13,033 bases of DNA from positions 1 through 13,033 of the forward strand of contig DXGD01000034.1 of assembly GCA_019114115.1 (NCBI GenBank), in the 5' to 3' direction. This document shows positions 1 to 7,234 of this stretch, one piece after another. The position numbers and the translations under genes were made by a program. The stretch's first letter is position 1. Each line of letters opens with the position of its first letter. This stretch comes from Candidatus Nesterenkonia stercoripullorum (GTDB lineage Bacteria; Actinomycetota; Actinomycetes; Actinomycetales; Micrococcaceae). Below the pieces are notes generated by a model that saw nothing but the letters and a program-made list of their open reading frames with translations, was not told the DNA's origin and did no database searches.

Positions 1-438
1 GTCCAGGCCGATGACCCTGCGGATCTCGTCATTGGCGGCCTGGATGCCCGACGCCATGGGCATCCACTCGCCGGATACTCGACGATGCAGCGTGATCTGC
101 TGGTTGACCTGGGCGATCTTCTCCGGGTTCCGCACCTGAGGACGCTGATGCTGCGGTGCGCGCCACACCCGGAACATCTCCTCCCCGACCGAGAAGTCCA
201 GCTGCACGCTAGGCTCTGCCCTCGGATCGGCGTGGGTGCTCTTCAGCTGGGTCCGGTCACGTTCTCCGGGAACGTCGCCGTAGAGTGCGAAGGTCACCGC
301 ATCGAGGATGGAGGACTTCCCGGACCCGGTCCTGCCCTGGAGCAAGAACAGCCCGTCTTGGCCCAAGGCGTCGAAGTCCACGGTCTCGTGACCGGGAAAT
401 GGCCCGAAAGCGTGCAGTGCGAGATAGTGGAGCCTCAT
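1..438 (-). CDS. sbcC: Exonuclease subunit SbcC, N-terminal part (cut by window edge)
   Basis: SbcC is the SMC/Rad50-like ATPase that pairs with SbcD to cleave hairpins and blocked DNA double-strand ends. Only the first 146 residues are in the window; the frame stays open to base 1. The start reads MRLHYLALHAFGPF, the usual beginning of this family, followed by a Walker A (P-loop) motif GRTGSGKSS near residues 35-43 and the typical ILDAVTFALYGD helix. The ATG at 436-438 overlaps the sbcD stop by four bases (ATGA), so the two are translationally coupled, as expected for a stoichiometric complex. The coiled coils, zinc hook and C-terminal Walker B/signature lie outside the window. Family assignment is firm; integrity of the rest cannot be judged. 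Confidence 0.95.
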   Translation of the reverse strand, partial: MRLHYLALHAFGPFPGHETVDFDALGQDGLFLLQGRTGSGKSSILDAVTFALYGDVPGERDRTQLKSTHADPRAEPSVQLDFSVGEEMFRVWRAPQHQRPQVRNPEKIAQVNQQITLHRRVSGEWMPMASGIQAANDEIRRVIGLD

Positions 439-1715
439 GTGGCCGTCTCCTCCTGGGCTGTGGACAGAGGAGCTCCCCCGTGAGCGTCATTGCTGTGCGT
501 GGCTGAGCCGAGGCGGATCGCCTCGAGCCCCTCGGCCACCAGCTGTGTCTCGTCAGCTGAGGGGCCCCGGCCGCGAACGTGGCTGAGGAAAGCCGAGACG
601 ACGTCCTCGGCTGACCGCGCCGGCTCAACCCGCTGGGCGTAGGTGCGCTGCTGCGTATCAGAGCCGGCCCCGCTGTGGCTGAAATGCGCCAGGTACGGGT
701 AGGCATCCTGCACACGCGGGAAAGCTCGTTCTGGCCGGACGGGGTCCGTCAGTTTGACCTGCACATAGGAGTCTCGGTGGCGCTCGACGGTTCCGGCCTC
801 AAGGACCTCTTCGAGAGTTCCGCTCAGCCGTGCCAGAGGCCTGCCGATCTGCCAGTCAAGGCCGGTGATCTGGTCAGCGCTGCGGCTATCGCCCAACCAA
901 GCCCCTTTCGCCTGGTGGGCCTCGGAGAAGGAATAGCGCAGCGGTGATCCGCTGTAGCGCACGCTCTGCGTCAGCTGCTGCCGCCCGTGAAGATGGCCCA
1001 GGGCCGCGTAGTCGACACCGGAGAACAGCTCCAAGGGTACGACGGAGAGCCCACCCAGCGTGTCCTCATGGTGAAGCGCCTCGTCACCGGCGTCGACGGA
1101 GGCGCCGATATGCCGTTCGGACGCTGAGGCGACCCCGTGGGCGGCGAAGACGTGCGCCATGACGATGATCTGCTGCGACGCATCGGAGGGCAGTTCCTGA
1201 CGGCGGCGCTGCGCATCTGCGGTGATCCGGGCCAGGACTTCCGCCATCACCGCCGTGTGATTCGCCCGCTCCAGGCCGAGGGCCCGCGCGTAGAGCTGGG
1301 GCTCGATATAGGGAATCCCATAGACCAGCAGCTGCTCCTGTGCTCCGCCCGAGGAGGCGCTGCTGAAGACCACTGGGGCCCACGAGTCCTCCAGCGCAGT
1401 GCGGAAGTGGATGCCCGCGCTGGTCATCAGAGCCCGCCCGAAGCCCAGCCGCTGTGCCGAATCGTGATTGCCCGCCGTCATCACCACCTGCACACCGCGC
1501 CGAGCCATATCAGAGAGGAAGCCTTCCAGTGCTGCCACGGCCCATTCCGGCGGCAGGGCACGATCGTAGATATCGCCTGCCACCAGCAGCAGATCCACGG
1601 CGTGCTCATCGACTGCATGCGTGATCCGCGCCAGCATTTCCTCCTGCTCGCTGCGCAGCGAAAAACCGTGAAACCCCCGGCCGAGATGCCAGTCCGACGT
1701 ATGTAACCATCGCAT
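435..1715 (-). CDS. sbcD: Exonuclease subunit SbcD (Mre11-like nuclease)
   Basis: This is the metallophosphoesterase nuclease of the SbcCD complex, which processes DNA ends and hairpins. At 426 residues it is of normal length. Motifs run in order: DWH (D8, H10), GDIYDR (D48), GNHD (N83, H84, D85), the His of VMAHVFAAHG (H188) and GHLH (H241, H243), which together form the two-metal active site. The C-terminal third is the divergent SbcC-binding cap region. The ATG at 1715 puts MRWLHTSDWHLGR at the N terminus, the family start. There is no ribosome binding site. A TAGCGT box lies six bases upstream of the ATG, so a leaderless mRNA is likely. The gene overlaps sbcC by four bases and diverges from the gene at 1777. 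Confidence 0.97.
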   Translation of the reverse strand: MRWLHTSDWHLGRGFHGFSLRSEQEEMLARITHAVDEHAVDLLLVAGDIYDRALPPEWAVAALEGFLSDMARRGVQVVMTAGNHDSAQRLGFGRALMTSAGIHFRTALEDSWAPVVFSSASSGGAQEQLLVYGIPYIEPQLYARALGLERANHTAVMAEVLARITADAQRRRQELPSDASQQIIVMAHVFAAHGVASASERHIGASVDAGDEALHHEDTLGGLSVVPLELFSGVDYAALGHLHGRQQLTQSVRYSGSPLRYSFSEAHQAKGAWLGDSRSADQITGLDWQIGRPLARLSGTLEEVLEAGTVERHRDSYVQVKLTDPVRPERAFPRVQDAYPYLAHFSHSGAGSDTQQRTYAQRVEPARSAEDVVSAFLSHVRGRGPSADETQLVAEGLEAIRLGSATHSNDAHGGAPLSTAQEETAT

Positions 1716-1721
1716 GCCCCT

Positions 1722-1727
1722 ACGCTA
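1722..1727 (-). promoter_or_regulatory. Predicted -10 box of sbcD (leaderless)
   Basis: On the minus strand the sequence CGATAGCGT is followed by six bases (AGGGGC) and the sbcD ATG. TAGCGT fits the actinobacterial TAnnnT -10 consensus, and the 6-base gap would place the transcription start on or next to the A of ATG. No good -35 is visible; the expected position is near 1744-1750. This is inferred from sequence pattern only. Confidence 0.5.
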
Positions 1728-1764
1728 TCGCCTGGGACGGACACTCACAGACGGCAGCAGCCGA

Positions 1765-1770
1765 TAGGGT
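1765..1770 (+). promoter_or_regulatory. Predicted -10 box of the 1777 gene (leaderless)
   Basis: CGATAGGGT is followed by six bases (GTTCCT) and then the GTG at 1777, the same geometry as the sbcD promoter facing the other way. The TAG of this box is also an in-frame stop, so translation cannot begin further upstream. The expected -35 position, about 1742-1747, overlaps that of the sbcD promoter. Confidence 0.5.
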
Positions 1771-1776
1771 GTTCCT

Positions 1777-2580
1777 GTGAACCATGGCGCTTTCTCCCCC
1801 GCAGCCGCAGACGATACGGTCATCATCCGGTTCGACCCGGTCATGACGGCCGGCCTCAGCGCGGCTGAGAACGAATCACCCGGAGCACTGCCCGCGGAAC
1901 TGCTCTTTCAGTGGTGTGCCGCGGACGGGATCCTGGAGGTGATGCAGTGGTCCCGGCAGGGCCTGGGCGCAGACCCAGCGGCGTGCCTGTGGCTCTCCGC
2001 CCTGCGCTGGTACCGCCTGATGAACCAGAGCCTTCCCGCCCAAGCCCCAGCTCCTCCGACGCGGGACCTCGACGCGGCCTTGCACGCGCACCGGGACGAC
2101 GTCGACCGTTCCTCGGCGCGATCATCTGCCCTGGGACTGTCCGGCGGGGATATGGCCCTTCCGCATGACCCCGCACAGCCGCAGGTCATCTACGCTCCGG
2201 CCCTGCTCAGAGTGGTCCCCCTGGCGCTGGTCCCCTTCGTCGAAAAGGACACGCTCAGCGAGTGGGTCCGCTCGGCGATGAGCCTCACCCACGGCCACCC
2301 TGATCTCCTGCGCGCCGCCGAGAGACTCACGGACCTGATACGCCGTGTCGCCGTGGCCTCCGCCGGCCCCGAGGACGAGGACCACGCCGCGGCGCTCGAT
2401 GCCATCCTCGACAGCGTCGACGCCGATGCCACGACCCGGTCAATCCTGCACGCACAGGTCCACGCGTGCCGCCGACCCCCCGCGGCATCGGACACCTTGC
2501 CAGCGCCAGAGTCGCTCCCCGGTGTCCTGCACACTCACCTGCTGCGACCATGGGCCGAGGTGACGGCCCCCGCCACCTGA
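1777..2580 (+). CDS. Degenerate ADP-ribosylglycohydrolase-like protein, probably non-catalytic
   Basis: The 267-residue product resembles actinobacterial ADP-ribosylglycohydrolase (DraG/ARH) proteins in its middle. It has ADDT at residues 11-14 where the family has (S/T)DDT, a GADPAACLWLSALRWYR helix at 65-80, ALLRVVPLAL at 142-151 in place of the usual GxxMRxAPxGL, and SLTHGHPD at 169-176. The first ~40 family residues, with the GxxxGDALG helix, are absent, and an in-frame stop at 1765 rules out an upstream start. The C-terminal metal-binding DxDT motif is also missing: after residue ~195 the sequence is Ala/Asp-rich and unlike the family. Metal binding and hydrolysis are therefore unlikely to survive. 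Either the gene is decaying, or it kept the fold for a non-enzymatic role such as ligand binding. Similarity is judged by eye from memory of the family. Confidence 0.65.
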   Translation: MNHGAFSPAAADDTVIIRFDPVMTAGLSAAENESPGALPAELLFQWCAADGILEVMQWSRQGLGADPAACLWLSALRWYRLMNQSLPAQAPAPPTRDLDAALHAHRDDVDRSSARSSALGLSGGDMALPHDPAQPQVIYAPALLRVVPLALVPFVEKDTLSEWVRSAMSLTHGHPDLLRAAERLTDLIRRVAVASAGPEDEDHAAALDAILDSVDADATTRSILHAQVHACRRPPAASDTLPAPESLPGVLHTHLLRPWAEVTAPAT

Positions 2581-2597
2581 GGCATCGCCGCCAGGGG

Positions 2598-2613
2598 CCG
2601 GCTGCCTAGCCGG
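2598..2613. terminator. Small hairpin between convergent genes
   Basis: CCGGCT and AGCCGG form a perfect 6-bp stem around a 4-base loop (GCCT). The hairpin lies in the 25-base gap between the plus-strand gene ending at 2580 and the minus-strand exonuclease, whose TAG stop (2606-2608) falls at the loop edge. There is no T tract on either side, so a role as a bidirectional terminator is only a possibility. Confidence 0.35.
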
Positions 2614-3700
2614 TGAGGACCGCGCCTGTCTCTGCTGTCTCATGGGCCCCGGGATAGGCACTGGGCACAGGCCAGTCGGAGCCGAGCTCAGCGGCGAGGG
2701 CGCCTTCCGAGACGAAGCGGATGAGCTGGCCCTGAGCGCGCCGTCGTAGCCCGTCGCGTGCCTTCCTCGACTGCAGGGCAGGCGTCTGCTCGACGGGCAG
2801 ACCGAGATCCGCCTCGCTGAAGCCGTCGCCGACGACGACCAGCGTGGTCCTCCCGGTGACCCGCGAGCCGGTCTGCGCCCCGAGGCCGGCCAGGACTGCC
2901 TTGAGCTCAGCTCGCGGTACACCCAACGTGCCGGTCAGGACGATATGCACGCCGAAGAACGCTCCGCTGGGGTCCGCCTCGGGGTTCGGCTGAAGCTGCG
3001 GCCCCTCGTCCTGCCAGCGCATCAGGTCAGGCATGGCGCTGGGAGGGCTATCTCCTCGACGCGCGTCGAACAGGTGCTGCATAGGGCGGACCTGCCTGGT
3101 GGCCGCCGATTCGCGTGATCGTTCACCCTGCCACGCCGGAACATGCTCAACCGGTATATCACTGGCCGCGAAGAGCACCTCGATATCCGGCTGCTCGCTG
3201 CGGGCAGCGATGTCGCACACGATGGCGGCAGCCGCCCTGGCGTCGTCGAGCGCGTAGTGATGCCGGGTCAGCGAATACCCAGCGCACGCTGAGGAGGCTG
3301 GAAGCGCATGGGAAGCAAGCTCGTAATGGTTGCGCGAGAGCTTCACGGAGCACAGGCAGCGCAGGCCCGGGGAGTCCAAGCCGCTGACCTCGAGCGCGGA
3401 TTCGAAGACCTCGACGTCGAAGGACGCGTTGTGCGCCACCATCATGTCCTCGCCGATGAACCGCCGGATCCGCGGGAAGAGATCTGCGAACCGCGGGGCC
3501 AGCCGCACCTGTTCCGCCGCGATGCCGTGGATCTCCACGTGCCGCGGGTCGAAGCGGTCGAACCCTTCAGGGGGCCGCATCTCCGCGTAGAAGCTGTCCA
3601 CCTCGACGCCGCCGCGCACCCGCACCAGGCCCACTGCGCACGGCGAGCCGCGGAAACCATTGGCAGTTTCGAAGTCGACTGCCGTGAAGTCCAGGCTCAC
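2606..3700 (-). CDS. DnaQ-like 3'-5' exonuclease with C-terminal BRCT domain
   Basis: The first ~165 residues form a DEDDh exonuclease domain like the proofreading epsilon subunit of DNA polymerase III: D9 and E11 in VDFETA, D95 in AHNASFDVEVFE, and H148/D153 in HHYALDDARAA. A variable linker (about 166-245) leads to a BRCT domain at about 248-340, recognisable by HIVLTGTL, a GR(T)TLVVVGD strand and a final helix. BRCT domains of this kind also occur in bacterial NAD-dependent DNA ligase. Exonuclease-BRCT proteins are widespread in Actinobacteria and usually annotated as 'exonuclease' or 'DNA polymerase III epsilon-like'. They are probably repair or maintenance nucleases rather than the replicase subunit. 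The GTG start overlaps the rdgB stop (GTGA), so it is the last gene of the rph-rdgB unit. The substrate is not evident. Confidence 0.88.
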   Translation of the reverse strand: MSLDFTAVDFETANGFRGSPCAVGLVRVRGGVEVDSFYAEMRPPEGFDRFDPRHVEIHGIAAEQVRLAPRFADLFPRIRRFIGEDMMVAHNASFDVEVFESALEVSGLDSPGLRCLCSVKLSRNHYELASHALPASSACAGYSLTRHHYALDDARAAAAIVCDIAARSEQPDIEVLFAASDIPVEHVPAWQGERSRESAATRQVRPMQHLFDARRGDSPPSAMPDLMRWQDEGPQLQPNPEADPSGAFFGVHIVLTGTLGVPRAELKAVLAGLGAQTGSRVTGRTTLVVVGDGFSEADLGLPVEQTPALQSRKARDGLRRRAQGQLIRFVSEGALAAELGSDWPVPSAYPGAHETAETGAVLTG

Positions 3701-4551
3701 GAGTCTGCGGAGTCCTCATCCTCGGGCCGGAGGTTGGCCGAATCCGGGTCGAAGTTCTTCGAGTGCGGGAACAGGGCGCCGCCTTCGTACTCACCGGCAG
3801 CCTCGACAGAGGTCTCAGCCGGATCGACGCCGGGCTCGCCGACCCCGGAGCCCTCATGGTCGCCGTCGCCATGATCTTCGGGAGCTTTTCCTGACCGTTT
3901 CGCATCGTCGTTCAGCATGACTTTGACAATACCCCCCGATAGCTCCGCGAAGGCAAGGCCTCGGTGCGAGATCTCGTTCTTCTCGGCCATGCTCAGTTCG
4001 GCGACGCTGCGGGACTCGCCATCGGGCTGCAGGATGGGGTCGTACCCGAAACCTTCCTCACCGCGCGGCTCCTTCAGCAGCGTTCCGCGAAGTCGGCCCT
4101 CGGCAGTGAGCTCTGCGCCCGCTGGGGTCACCAGAGCCGCCACGCAGACGAAGTCAGCGCCACGGTGCTTCGCCTCGATGTCGGCGAGCTGCTGCAGCAG
4201 CAGCTGAAGATTCGCCTCGTCGGAGGCCTTGGCTCCGGCCCACCGCGCGGAGAAGATCCCGGGCGCCCCGCCCAGCACGTCGACGGCGAGGCCGGAATCA
4301 TCAGCCACGGCCGGAAGCCCAGTCCAGCGTGACACTTCACGGGCCTTCAGCAGCGCGTTCTCGGTGAAGGTCACACCCGTCTCGGGGATATCCGGGCATC
4401 CGGCAGAGGCTGCGTCCACCACGGCAGTTTCAAGATCGAACCCCTGCATGCCCGGAGCTTCGCTCAGGAGCTTGCGGAACTCGCGCAGCTTGCCCGGGTT
4501 CCGGGTCGCGAGCACGATGCGGGCTCCAGGGGACGCTGCGGACCCGCTCAT
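3697..4551 (-). CDS. rdgB: XTP/dITP (non-canonical purine NTP) pyrophosphatase with acidic tail
   Basis: RdgB/HAM1 hydrolyses dITP, ITP, dUTP-like and XTP nucleotides to monophosphates, keeping deaminated purines out of DNA and RNA. Family motifs are all present: [10 protein letters not shown] (16-25), TENALLKA (63-70, E64 being a likely metal ligand), ADDSGL (83-88, with the acidic pair D84/D85), GFGYDP (167-172) and SHRG (195-198). The usual ~200-residue domain ends near residue 215. A further ~70 residues rich in D, E, G and P (217-284) follow, ending EDEDSADS, with no recognised fold. The ATG at 4551 overlaps the rph stop by four bases, and its own stop overlaps the exonuclease start, so the three genes are translationally coupled. 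Confidence 0.95.
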   Translation of the reverse strand: MSGSAASPGARIVLATRNPGKLREFRKLLSEAPGMQGFDLETAVVDAASAGCPDIPETGVTFTENALLKAREVSRWTGLPAVADDSGLAVDVLGGAPGIFSARWAGAKASDEANLQLLLQQLADIEAKHRGADFVCVAALVTPAGAELTAEGRLRGTLLKEPRGEEGFGYDPILQPDGESRSVAELSMAEKNEISHRGLAFAELSGGIVKVMLNDDAKRSGKAPEDHGDGDHEGSGVGEPGVDPAETSVEAAGEYEGGALFPHSKNFDPDSANLRPEDEDSADS

Positions 4552-5318
4552 TCAGCAAGCACCTCCGCCTGCTTCACGGCCAGCTGCTCGGCACCGTCGA
4601 CCGCGAGGTCCAGCAGCGTGTTGAGCTCCTTGCGGGTGAACGCGACCCCTTCCGCCGTGCCCTGCACCTCCACGAAGTCTCCGCTGCCGGTGACGACCAC
4701 GTTCATATCGGTCTCCGCCGTAGAATCCTCCGCGTAGGGCAGGTCGAGCACGGGCGTGCCGTCCTTCAGGATCCCCACGGACACGGCCGAGACCGAATCG
4801 GTGAGGACCGTGGCGGACTTCCGCACGAGACCCTCCTGGCGTGCCCACTCGACGGCGTCGACCAGTGCCACGTAAGCCCCGGTGATCGCTGCCGTACGTG
4901 TCCCGCCATCGGCCTGCAGCACATCGCAGTCGAGGGTGATCATGATCTCCCCCAGCGCCGAGGTATCGACAACGGTCCGCAGGGACCGCCCGATCAGGCG
5001 CGAGATTTCATGGGTGCGGCCGCCGATCTTCCCCTTCACCGACTCCCGGCCGGAGCGGGTGTTGGTCGCGCGCGGAAGCATCGCGTACTCGGCGGTGACC
5101 CAGCCGGTGCCGCGGCCCTTGAGCCATCGCGGCACGGAGGACTCGACACTGGCGGTGCACAGCACCTTCGTGCCGCCGAATTCGATGAGCGCTGAGCCTT
5201 CAGCATGCGCTGACCAGTGACGGGTCACCGTCACCGGCCTGAGTTCGTCCGGCTTTCGGCCGTCCGACCTGACCTGCTCGGACTCGGCGGCAGCAGGGGC
5301 GGGGGTGTTGGCAGTCAC
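4548..5318 (-). CDS. rph: Ribonuclease PH
   Basis: RNase PH is a phosphorolytic 3'-5' exoribonuclease that trims tRNA 3' ends and other RNAs, working as a hexamer. Signature stretches include [13 protein letters not shown] at the N terminus, [68 protein letters not shown] and the C-terminal [12 protein letters not shown]. The start is placed at the GTG at 5316-5318 (256 residues) because AAGGAG at 5328-5333 lies nine bases upstream, an excellent ribosome binding site. An ATG at 5360 in the same frame has no such site and would add a non-conserved 14-residue N terminus. The gene overlaps rdgB by four bases. A possible TACTTT -10 box lies at 5372-5377. Confidence 0.96.
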   Translation of the reverse strand: MTANTPAPAAAESEQVRSDGRKPDELRPVTVTRHWSAHAEGSALIEFGGTKVLCTASVESSVPRWLKGRGTGWVTAEYAMLPRATNTRSGRESVKGKIGGRTHEISRLIGRSLRTVVDTSALGEIMITLDCDVLQADGGTRTAAITGAYVALVDAVEWARQEGLVRKSATVLTDSVSAVSVGILKDGTPVLDLPYAEDSTAETDMNVVVTGSGDFVEVQGTAEGVAFTRKELNTLLDLAVDGAEQLAVKQAEVLAE

Positions 5319-5371
5319 GTGGACAGTCTCCTTCGCAGTCTCGTAAGGGTGAGGCGGCATTCTCGAGCGGA

Positions 5372-5377
5372 AAAGTA
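5372..5377 (-). promoter_or_regulatory. Possible -10 box for the rph-rdgB-exonuclease unit
   Basis: On the minus strand GGTACTTTTCC contains TACTTT, a TAnnnT-type box. It would give a transcript starting near 5365 and a leader of roughly 45 bases holding the AAGGAG site of rph. No convincing -35 element is seen. The 131-base gap before rph is the only sizeable break in an otherwise packed block, which makes a promoter here plausible. Confidence 0.3.
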
Positions 5378-5396
5378 CCGTCCCGCTTCCGGGCCG

Positions 5397-5430
5397 GGTG
5401 CTAGTCCCTGGCAGGTGCTAGTGCCCGGCA
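5397..5430. repeat. Two-copy 17-bp tandem repeat in the MBL-rph gap
   Basis: GGTGCTAGTCCCTGGCA (5397-5413) is followed directly by GGTGCTAGTGCCCGGCA (5414-5430); 15 of 17 bases match. Both copies contain CTAG, a rare tetranucleotide in many bacteria. The region also forms a GC-rich hairpin: GCCCGG at 5423-5428 pairs with CCGGGC at 5441-5446 over a 12-base loop. It may end transcripts of murI and the MBL gene, or be a binding site upstream of the rph promoter. No T tract is seen. Confidence 0.5.
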
Positions 5431-5449
5431 AGTTCCTGGTCCGGGCCGG

Positions 5450-6271
5450 TCAGATGGGGGCAGCGTCCGTGCCGCCCGGCGGCCCGGCGATCTCATAGGT
5501 CACACCGGCGACGGCGACGGCGATGTCCCCGGTGTAATGCTGCTTCGCGCCATCGAGCACCACGTGCTGCGAGGTCCAGACGGGTATGTGGGTCAGCAGC
5601 ACTCGGCGGGCTTCAGCGCTGGCCGCCGCCTCCCCCGCACGGGAGCCGTTGAGATGGACCCCTTCGATCGCATCATCGCGGCCGTCTTCGAATGCTGCCT
5701 CGCACAGGAACACATCCGCCCCCGCGGCGGCCTCCACCAACCCGGAGCAGATGTCGGTGTCTCCGGAGTAGGTCACCACGCAGGAGCTGCCGTCGGGCTC
5801 TTGGACGTCTATCCGCAGCGCATAGGCCTCATCGATCGTATGCCGAACCGGGACCGGGGTGATGGTGAAGGGCCCCACGGAGACCGGGTCACGCGCGACC
5901 CAATCATGGAAGTCGAAGTCGGGGTGCATGCCCGGGTCTGGATCCATGCCGTAGGCGCTCGCAATCCGCTGGTCAGTGCCTTGAGGGCCATACACCGGCA
6001 TGTGCTTTCCCGGCCAACCGCCGGGCCGCCACCGGATGGCCACGTGGAGCCCGCAGAGGTCCATGTAGTGGTCTGGGTGCAGGTGGCTCAGGCATACGGC
6101 GTCGAGATCCTCCAGGGCGATGTGCTGCTGGAGGTTGCCCAGGGCTCCGTTGCCCAGGTCCAGAACAATCCGCCAGGTGCGCCCCTCATATTCTGTGGAG
6201 AGCAGATAGCAGGAGGCGGGCGACTGTGGCCCGGGAAATGAACCGCTGCACCCGACGATCGTCAGCTTCAT
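5450..6271 (-). CDS. MBL-fold metallo-hydrolase (Rv1339-like, probable cyclic-nucleotide phosphodiesterase)
   Basis: A 273-residue metallo-beta-lactamase-fold protein of the RNase Z-like branch. The zinc/metal motif SHLHPDH gives H63, H65, D67 and H68. H144 (VRHTIDEAYAL), D171 (YSGDTDIC) and H228 (LLTHIPVW) complete the expected ligand set. The N terminus MKLTIVGCSGSFPGP is typical. Position between murI and rph matches Mycobacterium tuberculosis Rv1339 (Rv1338 murI, Rv1340 rph), which has been reported to act as an atypical cAMP phosphodiesterase. That activity is the best inference here but is not shown by sequence; a tRNA-processing or other phosphodiesterase role remains possible. The start is 24 bases downstream of the murI stop, so the genes are co-transcribed. 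A G7 run sits at the ribosome-site position. Confidence 0.9.
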   Translation of the reverse strand: MKLTIVGCSGSFPGPQSPASCYLLSTEYEGRTWRIVLDLGNGALGNLQQHIALEDLDAVCLSHLHPDHYMDLCGLHVAIRWRPGGWPGKHMPVYGPQGTDQRIASAYGMDPDPGMHPDFDFHDWVARDPVSVGPFTITPVPVRHTIDEAYALRIDVQEPDGSSCVVTYSGDTDICSGLVEAAAGADVFLCEAAFEDGRDDAIEGVHLNGSRAGEAAASAEARRVLLTHIPVWTSQHVVLDGAKQHYTGDIAVAVAGVTYEIAGPPGGTDAAPI

Positions 6272-6295
6272 GGCGTACTAGCCCCCCCAAAGTCC

Positions 6296-7234
6296 TTACA
6301 TACCGCCCCGGTACAGGGGATGTCCGGCTAGCATATCGGGAGTGACCTGCTGAATCACACCAGTGGGGTAACGCTCGGTGACGTGGTCGACCTGCTGCAC
6401 CGCGAGCACCTCGGGACCGAGGAACCGTCGCGCCAGACGCTGGAAGTCCGTCGCGTCTCCGGTGGAAAGGAATTCATGGGTCGCCGGGAGCCTCGGCGGG
6501 CCGCCATCGGGCCCGCGGCGCAGCATGGCCTCTCGCGTCAGCGCCCGGTAGATGTCCTTCGCGGTCTCCTCCGCTGAGGAGACCAGTGTCACGCCCTCGC
6601 CCATCACGTAGGAGAGCACCCCGGTCAGCAGCGGGTAATGAGTGCACCCGAGCACCAGAGTGTCCACTCCGGCGTCTTTCAGCGGCGCGACGTAGCGCTG
6701 CGCCAAGTCCAGCAGTTCCTCACCTGCAGTGATTCCCCGCTCGACGAACTCGACGAAACGCGGGGCCGCAGCGCTGAAGACCTGCAGCTGCGGAGCCGCC
6801 GCGAACGTATCCTCATAGGCCCTGGAGGACACTGTGGCGGTGGTGCCGATCACTCCGATCCGGCCATTGCGGGTGGCCGCCACAGCACGTCGAACAGCAG
6901 GCTGGACCACTTCGACCACGGGGATCCCGTAGCGCTGGGTATACCTCTCCCGCGCATCGCGCAGCACTGCGGCCGAGGCAGAATTGCAGGCGATGACCAG
7001 CGCCTTGACTCCCGCGTCGACAAGCTCATCCATGACCCCCAGCGCATGGGCACGGACCTTGGCGATCGGCAGCGGGCCGTAGGGGCCGTTGGCAGTGTCC
7101 CCGATGTAGACGATGGACTCATCCGGCAGCTGATCCAGGACGGCCCGAGCGACGGTCAGCCCCCCGACACCTGAATCGAAGATGCCGATAGGCCGCTCCG
7201 GCCCGCGAGCGGAAAGCTCTTCCGTCCTGATCAC
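6296..7234 (-). CDS. murI: Glutamate racemase
   Basis: MurI makes D-glutamate from L-glutamate for peptidoglycan stem peptides, in the cytoplasm and without a cofactor. The 312-residue protein carries the family signatures [14 protein letters not shown] (D20, S21), [11 protein letters not shown] (42-53), the first catalytic cysteine in IACNSAS (C83) and the second in GCTHYPLL (C197, with H199). Length is slightly above the usual ~270 because of an N-terminal lead of about 14 residues and a C-terminal extension after [19 protein letters not shown]. The GTG start at 7234 overlaps the stop of the DUF2017 gene (GTGA), indicating coupling. An alternative start further in is possible but would lose the overlap. 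Confidence 0.97.
   Translation of the reverse strand: MIRTEELSARGPERPIGIFDSGVGGLTVARAVLDQLPDESIVYIGDTANGPYGPLPIAKVRAHALGVMDELVDAGVKALVIACNSASAAVLRDARERYTQRYGIPVVEVVQPAVRRAVAATRNGRIGVIGTTATVSSRAYEDTFAAAPQLQVFSAAAPRFVEFVERGITAGEELLDLAQRYVAPLKDAGVDTLVLGCTHYPLLTGVLSYVMGEGVTLVSSAEETAKDIYRALTREAMLRRGPDGGPPRLPATHEFLSTGDATDFQRLARRFLGPEVLAVQQVDHVTERYPTGVIQQVTPDMLAGHPLYRGGM

Noticed and set aside
1137..1706. Long plus-strand open frame opposite sbcD.
   Set aside because: Shadow of a GC-rich gene; sbcD has full catalytic motifs, and this frame has no recognisable domain. Similar shadows at 5537-6241, 9091-9846 and 11547-12440 were dropped for the same reason.
5319..5360. ATG start of rph at 5360.
   Set aside because: It lacks a ribosome site, whereas the GTG at 5318 follows AAGGAG by nine bases.
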